Both the position numbers and the translations under genes were made by a program. A DNA stretch of 64,000 bases from Verrucomicrobiota bacterium (GTDB taxonomy: Bacteria > Verrucomicrobiota > Verrucomicrobiia > Opitutales > Opitutaceae), in assembly GCA_023457715.1 (NCBI GenBank), contig JAEWKR010000177.1:7609-71608 (forward strand), written 5' to 3'. Positions 48,282 through 58,806 of the stretch are shown one piece after another. The notes under the pieces are model-generated. The model saw only the letters and a list, made by a program, of their open reading frames with translations. It had not been told where the DNA came from and did not search any database. The first letter of the stretch is position 1. Each line of letters begins with the position of its first letter.

Positions 48282-51200
48282 GTGCGTTCAGCAACCGCCG
48301 TCGGGCGGCGTCGGGGCGTGATCACGGTCTGGCGGCGGCGATTGCGCTCCTCGATCTTCTGGCGCAGCGAGGGCTCGTCGCCCGCCTGCTCCCCGATGAA
48401 TTTCGCGAGGGACCGGACCGTGGGATATTGGAAGAGTTTGATGACGGGAACGTCGACCTGGAGCGTCTCGCGCAGGCGGTTCTGCACCTGCACGACCTGC
48501 AGCGAGTGGCCGCCGAAATCGAAGAAGTTGTCGTCGGCGCCGATCTGGGGAACCTTGAGAATGTCCTTCCAGATGCCCGCCAGCGTCTGTTCGACATCGC
48601 CGGTGGGAGCCACGAAATCGGAGGCCGATTTCGCGACGGACATGGCCGGAGCCGGCAGGGCCTTGCGGTCGACCTTGCCGTTCGGCGTCAGCGGGAGCTT
48701 CGCGAGCGGCATGTAGATCGACGGCACCATGTAGTCCGGCAGCTTCTGCTTCAGGAAATCGCGCAGGGTGTTCGCGGCCGGGGCCTCGTCGGCCGCCGGG
48801 ACGAGGTACGCGACGAGCTTCTGGTCCTCGTTTTCCCCCTTCAGCGCCACGACGGCCTGGCGGACGTCGGAGTGCTGCATGAGCGCGGCTTCGATCTCGC
48901 CGAGCTCGATGCGGTGGCCCCGGATCTTCACCTGGAAATCGACCCGGCCGAGGAAGTCCACCACGCCGTCGGGCCGCAGGCGGGCCAGGTCGCCGGTGCG
49001 ATACATGCGCGCGCCCGGCTCACGACGGAACGGATTCCGCTGGAAGCGCTCCGCGGTGAGTTCGGGACGGCGCAGGTAGCCGCGCGCCACGCCATCGCCG
49101 CCGATCCACAACTCGCCCGGGATGCCGACCGGCAGCGGCTGCTGCCGGGCGTCCAGGATGTAGATCTGCTGGTTGGCCAGCGGGCGGCCGACCGCGACGG
49201 CGCCGGTATTGCTGGGCTCGTCGACGACGCGGTGGGTGCTGGACCAGATGGTGGTCTCCGTCGGGCCGTACATGTTGATCACGTCGCCGGAAACCAGGCG
49301 GATCAGTTCCTGCGCAAGGCCGACACCCAGCGCCTCGCCGCCCACCATGAGCTTCCGCAGGGAACGCAGCGCCTGGAACGACGCCGGCGTCTGGCTCAGC
49401 AGGCGCGCGAACGACGGCGTGCACTGGAGGTGGGTGACGCCGTGGCGCGCCATCTGCGCGGGCAGGGAGTAGTCGGCGGCTGCGCCGCCGATTTGAGATT
49501 GGAGATTTGAGATCTGAGATTCGGAGCCGGCCTGCCATTCGGCGCGGACCTGATTCAGGAGTTCCAGGCTCTGGAGGACCTTCCCGGTCTCGACGCCGAA
49601 ATCGATCAGGCAGGCCACATCGTCGACGCCGATGGTGGCGAGCTTCTGCAGCGTCTTGCGGCAGGTCTCGGGGGTGCCGAGCAGGCCGCAGGCGGCGAAG
49701 TAACGATTGAACGAATACTCCACCACGGCCTGGGTCTCGTCCTCGGTGAGCTTCTTGACGTCCGCGCCCGGATACAGGCCTTGCGAGAGGTCGCGCAGAA
49801 GCTCGACCGACTGCTTCAGGTAGGCACAGAGCGGGTCGTGCACGAGGGCCCGGACCTCGTCGAGGTTCTCGCCGACGAAGGTGTGGAGCGCGACGGAGAC
49901 GCAGCCGGGGCCCTCATGACCGGCGGCCTGGCGGGCGGCGCGGTAGAGTTCGATCTTCTTCGCCAGGTCCTCCGGCTCCTGGCCGAGGAAGTGGGTGAGC
50001 ACGTTGGCGCCCATCTCGCCGGCCAGCTTGAAGGTCTCGGGATTGCCCGCGGCGGTCACCCACATCGGCAGATCCTTCTGAATCGGGCGCGGGTACACCT
50101 TGACGGCATGGGTGTTGCCCCGGCCGCCCGCGTACTCCACCGCTTCGCCGCGCCAGAGACGGCGGACGGTCTCGATTCCCTGCCGCATCACGTTCTTGCG
50201 GTCGAGGAAGTTGCCCGGCGCGAGCGTGAAGTCGCGGTCATGCCAGCCCGTGGCCACGGAGATGCCCACGCGGCCCTTGGACAGGTTGTCGACGACCGAC
50301 CACTCCTCCGCGACGCGCAACGGATGATGCAGCGGAACGACGCAGCTGCCGGCGCGGATCTGCACCCGCTCGGTGACGGCGGCGATGGCGGCGCCCAGTA
50401 CCGCGGGGTTGGGGTAAAGCCCGCCGAAGGAATGGAAGTGACGCTCGGGCGTCCACACCGCCTTGAAGCCGTTGCGATCGGCGAACTTCGCGCCTTCGAG
50501 GGTGAGCCGGTAACGGTCGATGTCGCCCTCGGCGGTCTCGTTGCCGAAGTAGAAGAGGCTGAAATCGAGATGCTTGCGGGCGGGGCGCTTCGTCTCCGCC
50601 GCTCCCGGCATCTTCGCGTCCTCGGACAGGACCACGACCTTGAAGCCGCGGGTGAGGGTCCAGATCAGTTCCAGGCCGGAGATGTCGAACGAGATGCTGG
50701 TGATCGCCAGCCACACGCCCGGCTTGGCGCCCAGCGCGCCGTCCATGCCCACATAGAAATTCACCAGGTTGCGGTGCGTGATCATCACGCCCTTCGGATT
50801 TCCCGTGGACCCGGACGTATACAGCACGTACGCCAGGCTGTCCGGCTTCGGCACCGAAGAATCTGAAATCTGCGATCTGAAATCTGAAATTCCCGGCGTA
50901 GCCGGATCATCGATGCAGACGACGGCGGCTTGGTGGGGCGGCAGACGATCCAGCATCCGCGTCTGCGTCACGAGCACCGGGGCCTGCGAATCCTGGAGCA
51001 TGTAGGCCAGCCGCTCCTTTGGATACGCCGGGTCGAGCGGGACGTAGCCCGAGCCGGACTTCAGGATGCCCAGCAGGCCCACCATCATGTCGAGCGAGCG
51101 CTCCACATAGATGCCGATCAGCACGTCGGGGCCGGCGCCGAGCGGACGCAGCCGGGCGGCGAAGGCTTCGGCGCGGGCGTCCAGTTCGGCGTAGGTCAGC

Positions 51201-52735
51201 TCTTCGCCCTCGAAGACGAGGGCCACGTCGTCGGGCGTGCGCGCGACCTGTTCGGCGAAGAGATCCACCACGGTCTTCCCGGTCGGATACGGGACATCGG
51301 TCGCGTTCCAGGTTTCGAGAATCGTCTGGCGCTCCGGGGCGGTGAGCAGGGGCAGCTGGGAGATCTTCAGCTCCGGCTGGGCGACCATGCCCTCCAGGAT
51401 CGTCACGTAGTGACCCATCATGCGCTCGATGGTGGCCGCGTCGAAGAGGTCGGTGTTGTACTCGGCGGTGACGTCGAGGTAGTCGGGCTGTTCGATGCAC
51501 CAGATCGTGAGGTCCGACTTGGCGGTGCCGGTGTAGACGGGCGCGATGCTGAGTTCGAGGCCCGAGAGCTTCAGCGGCGCGGTGGGCACGTTCTGCAGCA
51601 TGAAGAACACCTGGCAGATCGGGTCGAAGCTGAGATTGCGCTGGGGCTGCAGCTCCTCGACCAGCTTCTCGTAGGGCATTTCGCGATACTCGTACGCGGT
51701 GAGCGTCACGTCCCGGATCCGCGCGAGCAGCTCCTTGACGGTCGGATCGCCGGTGAGATTGGCGCGCAGGGCGAGGGTGTTGATGAAGAAGCCGATCAGC
51801 CCCTCCGTCTCGGCGGCGTCGCGACCCGCAAGCGGAGAACCGACGACCAGATCGGTCTGGCCGGTGTAGCGATGGAGCAGGATGTCGAAACCGGCGAGCA
51901 GCGACATGAACAGCGTCACGCGGTGCTGGCTGCTCAGCCCCTTGAGCCGGGCGATGAGTTCGCCGGGAATCTTCACCTGGACATTGCCGCCACGGTGGGA
52001 TTGCAGCGGCGGACGCGCCCGGTCGGCCGGCAGCTCGAGCAGCGCCGGAGCACCCTCCATCGTCTGCTTCCAGAATTTCGTCAGGCGCTCGAGCGTCTCG
52101 CCCTGGAGGTACTCCTCCTGCCATTGGGCGAAGTCGCCATACTGCACGGCAAGCTCCGGCAGCTGCGGGGTGGCGCCGCGGTTGAACGCCTCGTAGCACT
52201 GGCCGAGTTCGCGGTAGAAGATCGCCATCGACCAGCCGTCCGACGCGATGTGGTGCATCACCAGCATCAGCGCATGCTCCGTCGGGCCGAGACGGTAGAG
52301 GCGCACGCGCAGCATCAGGTCGCGGGCCAGGTTGAACGGCATGCGCGCCTCCTCGCCCGTGCGGCGGCGGAGTTCGTCCTGCTGCGCCTGGCCCGTGAAC
52401 CCGGCCAGGTCCTCCACCGGCAACTCGAGCTGCCAGGAGCTGCGCACCACCTGCTTGGGTTCGGAGCCCACCGCCATGAAATTGGTGCGGAGGGTCTCAT
52501 GCCGTCCGACGAGGGAGGTCAGCGCGCGCTCCAGCGCACCGAGATTCAGGGGGCCGCTCAGCCGGACCAGGTACGGGATGTTGTACAGCGGGGTGCCCGG
52601 TTCCATCTGGTCGAGGAACCACAGCCGACGCTGGCCGGAAGAGGCGGGCAGCAGTTCGACATTCGTCGGGACCGGCAGCGTGCCGGCGGAGGCGGCATCC
52701 ACTGCAATCGCGGAGGGCAGTACGGAAGTTTGCAT
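48278..52735 (-). CDS. NRPS C-A(luciferase-like monooxygenase)-T module
   Basis: A 1485-residue synthetase. Condensation domain with HHIASDGWS near 158. The adenylation domain starts near 490 (LTYAELDARAEAFA) and has YTSGSTGNPKG near 637 and FDISGLELIW near 680. It is then interrupted by a flavin-dependent luciferase-like monooxygenase domain (about 718-1065; LDFSLFYFGNE, PERHFHSFGG, ISVATGWHDRDF), after which the A domain resumes with HLQCTPSFARLL and NMYGPTETTIW. Carrier site GGHSLQ near 1406. Specificity residues D-I-L-Q-M-G-M-I-W resemble glycine codes. Two 7-bp arrays add short peptides at residues about 614-626 and 1070-1082, close to each side of the insert. Confidence 0.94.
49490..49524. 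repeat. Five 7-bp units inside an NRPS gene (downstream junction)
   Basis: GATTTGA, GATTGGA, GATTTGA, GATCTGA, GATTCGG in one register. On the coding strand they give SESQISNLQSQIGG, at the point where the monooxygenase insert ends and the adenylation domain resumes. Confidence 0.88.
50860..50894. repeat. Five 7-bp units inside an NRPS gene (before the A3 motif)
   Basis: AATCTGA, AATCTGC, GATCTGA, AATCTGA, AATTCCC. They encode GISDFRSQISDSS just before SLAYVLYTSG in the adenylation domain. The unit matches the intergenic TCTGAAA arrays at 22.2-22.4 kb. Confidence 0.88.
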
Positions 52736-52741
52736 GGCTTA

Positions 52742-55700
52742 TCAGCGGGGTTGGACCAGTTCCAAATCGGGGGAAGCGCGGCGCTTCGCGCGCAGCGCGG
52801 GGACCTTCGGCAGGGCCGCGGACGGCTGGTCGAGCGCGACGGCAAACGCGGCGAGGGTCGGATGATCGAAAAGGACGCGCACCGAAATCGCGGCGCCGAG
52901 GGCGGCGTTCAGGCGGGTCATCGCCTGCGCGGCGAGCAGCGAGTGCCCGCCGAGATCAAAGAAGTTGTCGTCGCGGCCGATCGTGGGACGCCCCAGCACC
53001 TCCGCCCAGACCCGGGCGACCATTTGCTCGCGGGGGGTTTCCGGCGCGGCGTACGCGGCTTCCTTCGCGGCCGGCGGGGGCGGGAGCGCGCGGCGGTCCA
53101 CCTTGCCGTTGGCGGTGAGCGGCCAGCCGGGCAGCACGACCAGCGCGGCCGGCACCATGTACGACGGCAGCGTCTCGCGGACAAACGCCAGCACCTCGTC
53201 GGCCGTCGGCGCGGCGCCCGACGCGACCACGTACCCGATCAGCTGCATCACGCCGCGTTCGTCCGGGCGCGCCAGGACCAGGGCCTCGCGCACGCGCGAG
53301 TGGCGCTGGAGGGCGGCTTCGACTTCGCCGAGCTCGATCCGGCAGCCCCGGATCTTCACCTGGTTGTCGAGTCGGCCAAGGAAATCGAGCCGGCCGTCGG
53401 TCCGCCAGCGGACGAGATCGCCCGTGCGGTACAGCCGCTGGGCGCCCGGGTTGCCAGGTTGCCTGAGATCGACGGCAACGAAACGTTCCGCGGTGAGATC
53501 GGGCCGCGCGTGGTAACCGCGCGCCAGGCTCTCGCCGCCGAGATAAAGCTCGCCAGGGACCCCGAGCGGCGCGAGCCGCTGCTGGCGGTCGAGCACATAG
53601 GCGGTGGTGTTCCCGATGGGTGCGCCGATCGGCGGCATCGTGCCATCGGCGGGGCGGACCGCCGTGGCGGTGGCGACGACGGTGCTCTCGGTCGGCCCGT
53701 AGTGATTGACCAGAGCGCACGGGAACCCGGCGGGGGCCGGGCGCTTGAGCTGATCGCCACCGGTCAGCAGCGCGCGGAGTGCCATGCCCTCGGGCCACGG
53801 TTCGTTGAGCGCGGCCTCGGCGAGCGGGGTCGGGAGGAAGGAGATCGTGATGCCGCTGCCGGCCATCCACTGCCAGAGGCGCGCGGGGGCGATGCGCGTA
53901 TCCTCATCCGGGATATGCACGCTGGCGCCCGCCGTCAGGTACGGCCAGATCTCCCAGACGGAGGCATCGAAGGCGGGGCTCGCCACCTGCGTCGCGCGGT
54001 CGGCCGCCGTGATGCCGTACGTGCGCTGGTGCCACGCGACCAGGTTCATCAGCGCCCGGTGCTCGATCTGGACGCCCTTCGGCTGGCCGGTCGAGCCGGA
54101 CGTGTAGATCACATACGCCAGCGCGTCGCTGCCGGGGGCCGCGAACGCCGGCACGTCGCCGCCGGTCGCGAACTCGGCCGCGCCCTCCCCCACCTCGATC
54201 GTGGCGAAGCCAGGCGGCAACGCCGGCAGAATGCCGCGCAGGTGCGGCTGGGTGAGGAGCACGCAGGCATTGCTGTCGCGCAGCTGATACGCGATGCGCT
54301 CCGGCGGATAGTCGGGATCGATCGGGGTGAAGGCGCCGCCCGCCTTCACCGCGGCGAGCCAGGCGACGATCATTTCGGTCGAACGTTTCATGCACACGGC
54401 GACCAGGGCGTCGCGCCCCACCCCGGCGGCGCGGAGGCGTTCGGCCAGCCGGCCGGCGCGCGCATCGAGTTCACCATAGGTGAGCCGGGACTTCGGATCG
54501 CTCACGGCGAGCCGGTCGGCGCCGGCCGCGACCTGGCGGGCAAACGCGGTGTGCACGCAGACGCCGCGGTCATACTCCAGCGCGGTGCGGTTGAACGCCT
54601 GCAGGAGGGTGGCCCGCTCCGCCGCGTCGCTGAGCTCGATCCGGCCGAGCCGATCCGTGCGCGGATCCGCGAGCGCGGTGATGGCGTTGACATAGTGCCG
54701 GAGGAGTCGGGCGACGGTTTCCCCCGCAAACCGGCGGCGGTCGTGGAAGGCGCGGATGAGCAGCGCCTCGTCGCCATAGATGTCCAATGCCAGCGGATAC
54801 CCCGGCTGGCTGCGGATGGAAAAGGTCCGCTCGGCCCAGCGCCCGCCCTGCGCCGCGAGCGCGGCGATCCAGGAAGGCTCCTGAAAATTGAACAGCGTAT
54901 CGAACAACGCGCGGCCGGGGGCGATCTCCGCCCACTGCTGCACCTGCATGAGCGGCGTGTGCTCGAAATCGCGCATCGCGACCCACTGTTCCCGCAGCTG
55001 CCGCAGCCAGTGCTCCACGCTCGCGGCGGCCGAAAGCTTCACCCGGAGCGGCACGGTGTTGATCATCATCCCGACCATGGTGCCGGCGCCCTCCACCGGC
55101 ACGTGCCGGCAGGCGCGGACCGCCCCGAACACGACGTCGTCCTCGCCGACGTAGCGGCTGAGCACCAGCGCCCACGCGCCTTGCAGGAGGGTGTTGAACG
55201 TCACGCCCAGGCGCTGCGCGGCGGCGCGGAAGGAGGCGGTTTCGGCGGCGGAGAAGCGCCAGGCCAGCTCACCCGGAGTGCTGTCACCGGCACCGACCGC
55301 GTCGGCCGGAGCGGGCAGCGGCAGGGCCGTCGGGCTGCTGAGGCCGTGCAGCTGTTCCCGCCAGAAGGTCTCGGCGCGGCGGCGGTCCAGGGTCTGGAGC
55401 CAGGCGACGTAATCGCGGTAGGGACGAACGGGGGTGAGGGTGACCGTCTTCCCGCCTGCGAGGGCGTCGTGGAGATCGAGGACCTCCTGGAACAGGGCGC
55501 CCATCCCGCGGGCGTCGAGAATCAGGTGGTGGTACGTGAACACGAACCACGTCCGGGCCGCCTCGTCGGAACGGAAAACCGCCAGTCGCGCCAGCGGGGC
55601 CTCGAGTTGGGCGAAGCCGGCGCGCCGGTCGGACGCCAGGTAGGCCTCGATCACCCGCTCCACGTCGGCAATGGTGGCCAGGTTCAGGACGCGAATGGGC

Positions 55701-55978
55701 AACAGCACCTCGGCTGCGGGACGAACCACCTGCCGCGGTTCCTGTCCAGACTGCCACAGGAACGCCGTGCGGAGGCTTTCGTGCCGCTGCACGGCCAGCT
55801 GCCAGGCCTGTTCGAATTCCGGGACGCTGACCGCGTGCCGCAGCTCACAGACCACCTGCTCGATATCCACGCCCGGAACCGCGCTGCCCACGGCATGGAA
55901 AAGCATGCCCTGCTGCATCGGCGTAAGCGGAAACGAAACCGCACCGCAGCCGTTGTCGACTGACGTACGTTGGACCAT
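52742..55978 (-). CDS. NRPS first module C-A-T
   Basis: A 1078-residue synthetase, first gene of the operon. Condensation domain (about 15-450) with HHLILDARG near 148, so the motif continues D-A-R-G rather than D-G-x-S. Adenylation domain (about 470-970) with YTSGSTGQPKG near 623, FDASVWEIW and NHYGPTEST. Thiolation site GGHSLLAA near 1006. Specificity residues D-A-W-F-L-G-H-V-V are one change from a known leucine code. Because the chain begins with a condensation domain and no loading module is visible, the donor may be a fatty acyl or other free acyl thioester. The next gene starts seven bases after the stop. Confidence 0.93.
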   Translation of the reverse strand: MVQRTSVDNGCGAVSFPLTPMQQGMLFHAVGSAVPGVDIEQVVCELRHAVSVPEFEQAWQLAVQRHESLRTAFLWQSGQEPRQVVRPAAEVLLPIRVLNLATIADVERVIEAYLASDRRAGFAQLEAPLARLAVFRSDEAARTWFVFTYHHLILDARGMGALFQEVLDLHDALAGGKTVTLTPVRPYRDYVAWLQTLDRRRAETFWREQLHGLSSPTALPLPAPADAVGAGDSTPGELAWRFSAAETASFRAAAQRLGVTFNTLLQGAWALVLSRYVGEDDVVFGAVRACRHVPVEGAGTMVGMMINTVPLRVKLSAAASVEHWLRQLREQWVAMRDFEHTPLMQVQQWAEIAPGRALFDTLFNFQEPSWIAALAAQGGRWAERTFSIRSQPGYPLALDIYGDEALLIRAFHDRRRFAGETVARLLRHYVNAITALADPRTDRLGRIELSDAAERATLLQAFNRTALEYDRGVCVHTAFARQVAAGADRLAVSDPKSRLTYGELDARAGRLAERLRAAGVGRDALVAVCMKRSTEMIVAWLAAVKAGGAFTPIDPDYPPERIAYQLRDSNACVLLTQPHLRGILPALPPGFATIEVGEGAAEFATGGDVPAFAAPGSDALAYVIYTSGSTGQPKGVQIEHRALMNLVAWHQRTYGITAADRATQVASPAFDASVWEIWPYLTAGASVHIPDEDTRIAPARLWQWMAGSGITISFLPTPLAEAALNEPWPEGMALRALLTGGDQLKRPAPAGFPCALVNHYGPTESTVVATATAVRPADGTMPPIGAPIGNTTAYVLDRQQRLAPLGVPGELYLGGESLARGYHARPDLTAERFVAVDLRQPGNPGAQRLYRTGDLVRWRTDGRLDFLGRLDNQVKIRGCRIELGEVEAALQRHSRVREALVLARPDERGVMQLIGYVVASGAAPTADEVLAFVRETLPSYMVPAALVVLPGWPLTANGKVDRRALPPPPAAKEAAYAAPETPREQMVARVWAEVLGRPTIGRDDNFFDLGGHSLLAAQAMTRLNAALGAAISVRVLFDHPTLAAFAVALDQPSAALPKVPALRAKRRASPDLELVQPR

Positions 55979-56117
55979 TGCGTCGAGTTTAGGGAACCGG
56001 GTTGCGGCTCAGTAGTGGGTCTAGGCCCCACCCCGGATGCGGGATGGACCGCGGGTGACGCGCGGAGAAGGGACTTGCCCCATTTCGAAACCTGCTCGGA
56101 TCGCGTTCATTGTGGGC

Positions 56118-57542
56118 ATGAAAGCGGCCTCGCTTCTCCCCGGTTACGAAGCGGCGGTCTCCCAGCGCGGTGCTCCCCATCGCCCGGCGCGACCCTCCCC
56201 CTGGCCCGTCGCCCTGCTTGGCGTGGCGATCGAAAATCTGTCGCTCGAAGTGACGCTGGCGCGGGTGTCGGGCATGCTGACGGGGCGTCGACCCCATTTC
56301 GTCGCCGTCGCGACGGCGGCGCGGCTCCTGCGCGCTGAACGCGAACCCGCGTTGTTCAAGGCACTTGCCGATGCCGACCTGGTGCTGGGCGACAGCACGG
56401 GGCTGCGCTGGGCCGCCCGCTGGCTGGGCAATCCCCTCGCCCACCGGATCTACAGCCGCGAGCTGGTGGCGGGTGTGGCCGGCCTGGCGATCGCGCGCGG
56501 GCTGCGCGTGTTCGTGCTCACGGCGGACTGCGGCGCCGCCGGCGCGACCGAGGCGGTGCTGCGCCGGCGCCACCCCAGACTCAACCTGGTGGGTTCGTAT
56601 GCCCCGGAGTCCCGCGAAGTGTTCGACGACGAGGAGGCCGCAGGGGCGATTCGCGCGGCGAAACCCGATCTGCTCCTGGTGTGGTCGGAGGAGCCGGCGC
56701 TGGAAACCTGGCTCGCCGGCGGCCACCGCGACCTCAACGTGCCGGTGGTGCTTCATTTCCCCGGCCGGCTCGCGCGGCGGCCCGCCGACCCACCCCACCC
56801 GTGGCGTGACCGTCTCCGCAATGGCTGGACGGTGGTCCGGCGGCTGTGGACCATGCGCCAGGTGCTTTCCGCGCCGAAGCCGGACACGGTCGACGGGCGG
56901 CTGCAGCGGTCGTCGCCGGACTGGATCGACATCGATGCCGGCGAGAGCCTGACCCGCGCCGCGTGCGACGGCTGCCCCAAAGTGTGGTGCCTGCCCGATG
57001 CCCCCGGCGCCCATTGCACCGTCGATGCCTCGCGCGTGCGACACATCGACGCCACCGGCCTGGCGATCCTGGCGCGACAGCGCGCCGCCTTTCTGCGCGC
57101 CGGCCGCCATTTCGTCCTGATCTCCCCCAGCGAGCCTGTCCGCCGGGCGCTGGCGAGGTCCGGCCTGCTCGGCCTCTTCGAAACCGTCGACAGTGTCGCC
57201 GCCGCGCGCGCTCGGTTCCCGACGTCGGCCCCCGTGTCCGTGGCCGGCGTCACGCGTTCGCTCGCGTGGTGCGGCGAGATCATCGGCGCGAACGCCGAGG
57301 ACGTCTGGCAGATGACCTCCGACTACCTGCGCACCTTTGCGGCCAGTGGCGCCACCCTGGTGATCATCGACCTTTCGCGGCTCCGGCAGCTCGACAGCGC
57401 GGGCGCGGCGCTGATGTTGCGCGTGAAACAATGGGCGCGGGGCCTGCAGGCCGAGGTCCTGTTCGCGCATCCGCAGCCGCAGGTCCAGGGGCTGCTCCGG
57501 GCCACGGCGGTTGACCTCCTCGTCCTCGAGGGCGGCCAATGA
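56118..57542 (+). CDS. WecG/TagA-like glycosyltransferase fused to two STAS domains
   Basis: About 474 residues. The first half resembles WecG/TagA/CpsF (GT26) enzymes: LGVAIENLSLEVTLARV, ADADLVLGDSTGLRWAARWLG, and ARGLRVFVLTADCGAAG with a Rossmann-like fold. The usual APKQE-type motif is replaced by SEEPALETW, so activity is doubtful. Two STAS-like domains follow, one with VDASRVRHIDATGLAIL (about 310-385) and one with IIDLSRLRQLDSAGAALML (about 440-510 of the longer frame). STAS domains usually bind partners and are switched by phosphorylation. The ATG at 56118 was chosen for a compact start; the frame is open from an ATG at 56037. Its end overlaps the next gene by four bases. Confidence 0.75.
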   Translation: MKAASLLPGYEAAVSQRGAPHRPARPSPWPVALLGVAIENLSLEVTLARVSGMLTGRRPHFVAVATAARLLRAEREPALFKALADADLVLGDSTGLRWAARWLGNPLAHRIYSRELVAGVAGLAIARGLRVFVLTADCGAAGATEAVLRRRHPRLNLVGSYAPESREVFDDEEAAGAIRAAKPDLLLVWSEEPALETWLAGGHRDLNVPVVLHFPGRLARRPADPPHPWRDRLRNGWTVVRRLWTMRQVLSAPKPDTVDGRLQRSSPDWIDIDAGESLTRAACDGCPKVWCLPDAPGAHCTVDASRVRHIDATGLAILARQRAAFLRAGRHFVLISPSEPVRRALARSGLLGLFETVDSVAAARARFPTSAPVSVAGVTRSLAWCGEIIGANAEDVWQMTSDYLRTFAASGATLVIIDLSRLRQLDSAGAALMLRVKQWARGLQAEVLFAHPQPQVQGLLRATAVDLLVLEGGQ

Positions 57543-58732
57543 AGATCGGCATCTCGACCACCCTCGTCCAACGCGGCCGCTCCGAAGTGGGGCACTACCT
57601 TCTGCCGTTGCTCGCGGCCCTGTTCCGCCACGTGCCGGAGCACCAGTACGTCCTTTTCGTCCTCGAGGAAGATCTTCCCGTGTTTGGCTTCGCGCGCGAT
57701 CACGCCCGCCTCGTGGTCGTGGGTCGGACCCACCGGCGCGGCGCCGAGGATCTGTCGTGGCATCACCTTCGGCTGCCCGCCCTGGCGCAGGCCCATCGCC
57801 TCGACCTGCTCCACGTCCCGACGGAGCGACGGATGGTGTGGCGCCGGAGCTGCCCTCTCGTCACCACGGTGCATCACATGGGTCCTTTCCGTCGTCCCCG
57901 CGCCGCGGAGACGCGGGGGTCGTGCCCGGGCGCCGTGTTTCGGGCACTCGCGCGGCGGCAGGACGGCCTGCTGGTCGGCTCCCAGGCCGCCGCAACCGAG
58001 CTGGCGCAGCTGACGGGCCTTCCGGCGGGCCGCGTCACGGTCGCCGCACCGGGGGTGGACGTGTCGCGCCTCGGCGCCGTGCCGCGCGATCGGGCCGCCG
58101 CCGAACTGATCCGACGCCACGGGATCCACCCGCCCTTTTTCCTCGTGGTCGGTTGCGTGGAGGATCCCGCCCAGGCGCATCTGCCGCTGATCCGCGCGTT
58201 CGATTCGTTCAAGACCGTCGTCCCGTCCCCCTGGCAGCTGGTGTTCATCGCCGGGGGCGCCGATTGCGCGCAACGGGTGCGACTGCTCACTCGGCAGTCA
58301 CCCTACGCCGCCGACGTCCACTGCGTGCAGGAGGTGTCCGCCGACGAGCTGCCGCTGTGGTACCGCGCCGCGGGCGGCCTCATCCATGCGCCCGCCGAAT
58401 GGGGCCTGGCCTCCTGCGTGACCGAGGCGCTCGGCGCGGGCTGCCCCGCCCTCGTCACCGATGTCGCGCCCGCGCGCGAGCGCTTCGGCGAGGCGGCGTT
58501 GTATGCCCCGCACCATGACAGCGCCGCCCTCCAGGATCGGTTGCGGGAGCTGGCGACCGATGTGGCGAGCTGGAGCCGGCTGCACGTCGCCGCCAAGGCG
58601 CGCGCGTTGACCTGCGACTGGAAGAGCTCCGCCGAAGCGACCGCGGAAGGCTACCTCCGCTCCGCTGCCCGCACCCGCGTGACCCGGCCGGTGCCGGACA
58701 CCTGGACCAACGTGGCCCAACCCCGGGTCTGA
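57539..58732 (+). CDS. Glycosyltransferase family 4 protein
   Basis: A 397-residue GT-B enzyme of the GT4 type that would transfer a nucleotide-activated sugar. The N-terminal domain starts MKIGISTTLVQRGRSEVGHYL with the early glycine loop, and the C-terminal donor domain has LIHAPAEWGLASCVTEALGAGCPALVTD, where E-W-G-L replaces the usual E-G-F/L-G. The ATG overlaps the stop of the WecG-STAS gene, so the two are probably cotranslated and may act in one surface-glycan step. Confidence 0.87.
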   Translation: MKIGISTTLVQRGRSEVGHYLLPLLAALFRHVPEHQYVLFVLEEDLPVFGFARDHARLVVVGRTHRRGAEDLSWHHLRLPALAQAHRLDLLHVPTERRMVWRRSCPLVTTVHHMGPFRRPRAAETRGSCPGAVFRALARRQDGLLVGSQAAATELAQLTGLPAGRVTVAAPGVDVSRLGAVPRDRAAAELIRRHGIHPPFFLVVGCVEDPAQAHLPLIRAFDSFKTVVPSPWQLVFIAGGADCAQRVRLLTRQSPYAADVHCVQEVSADELPLWYRAAGGLIHAPAEWGLASCVTEALGAGCPALVTDVAPARERFGEAALYAPHHDSAALQDRLRELATDVASWSRLHVAAKARALTCDWKSSAEATAEGYLRSAARTRVTRPVPDTWTNVAQPRV

Positions 58733-58806
58733 ATGCCTCCTTGTCCTACAAGCCGCGCTAATGGTGCTGGGTACAACCCCAGTTGCGATTCAGGTGCACA
58801 CCCACC

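Noticed and set aside
50930..55963. Very long open frame on the plus strand opposite two NRPS genes
   Set aside because: Same cause: high third-position GC on the minus strand leaves few stops. No domain is recognisable.
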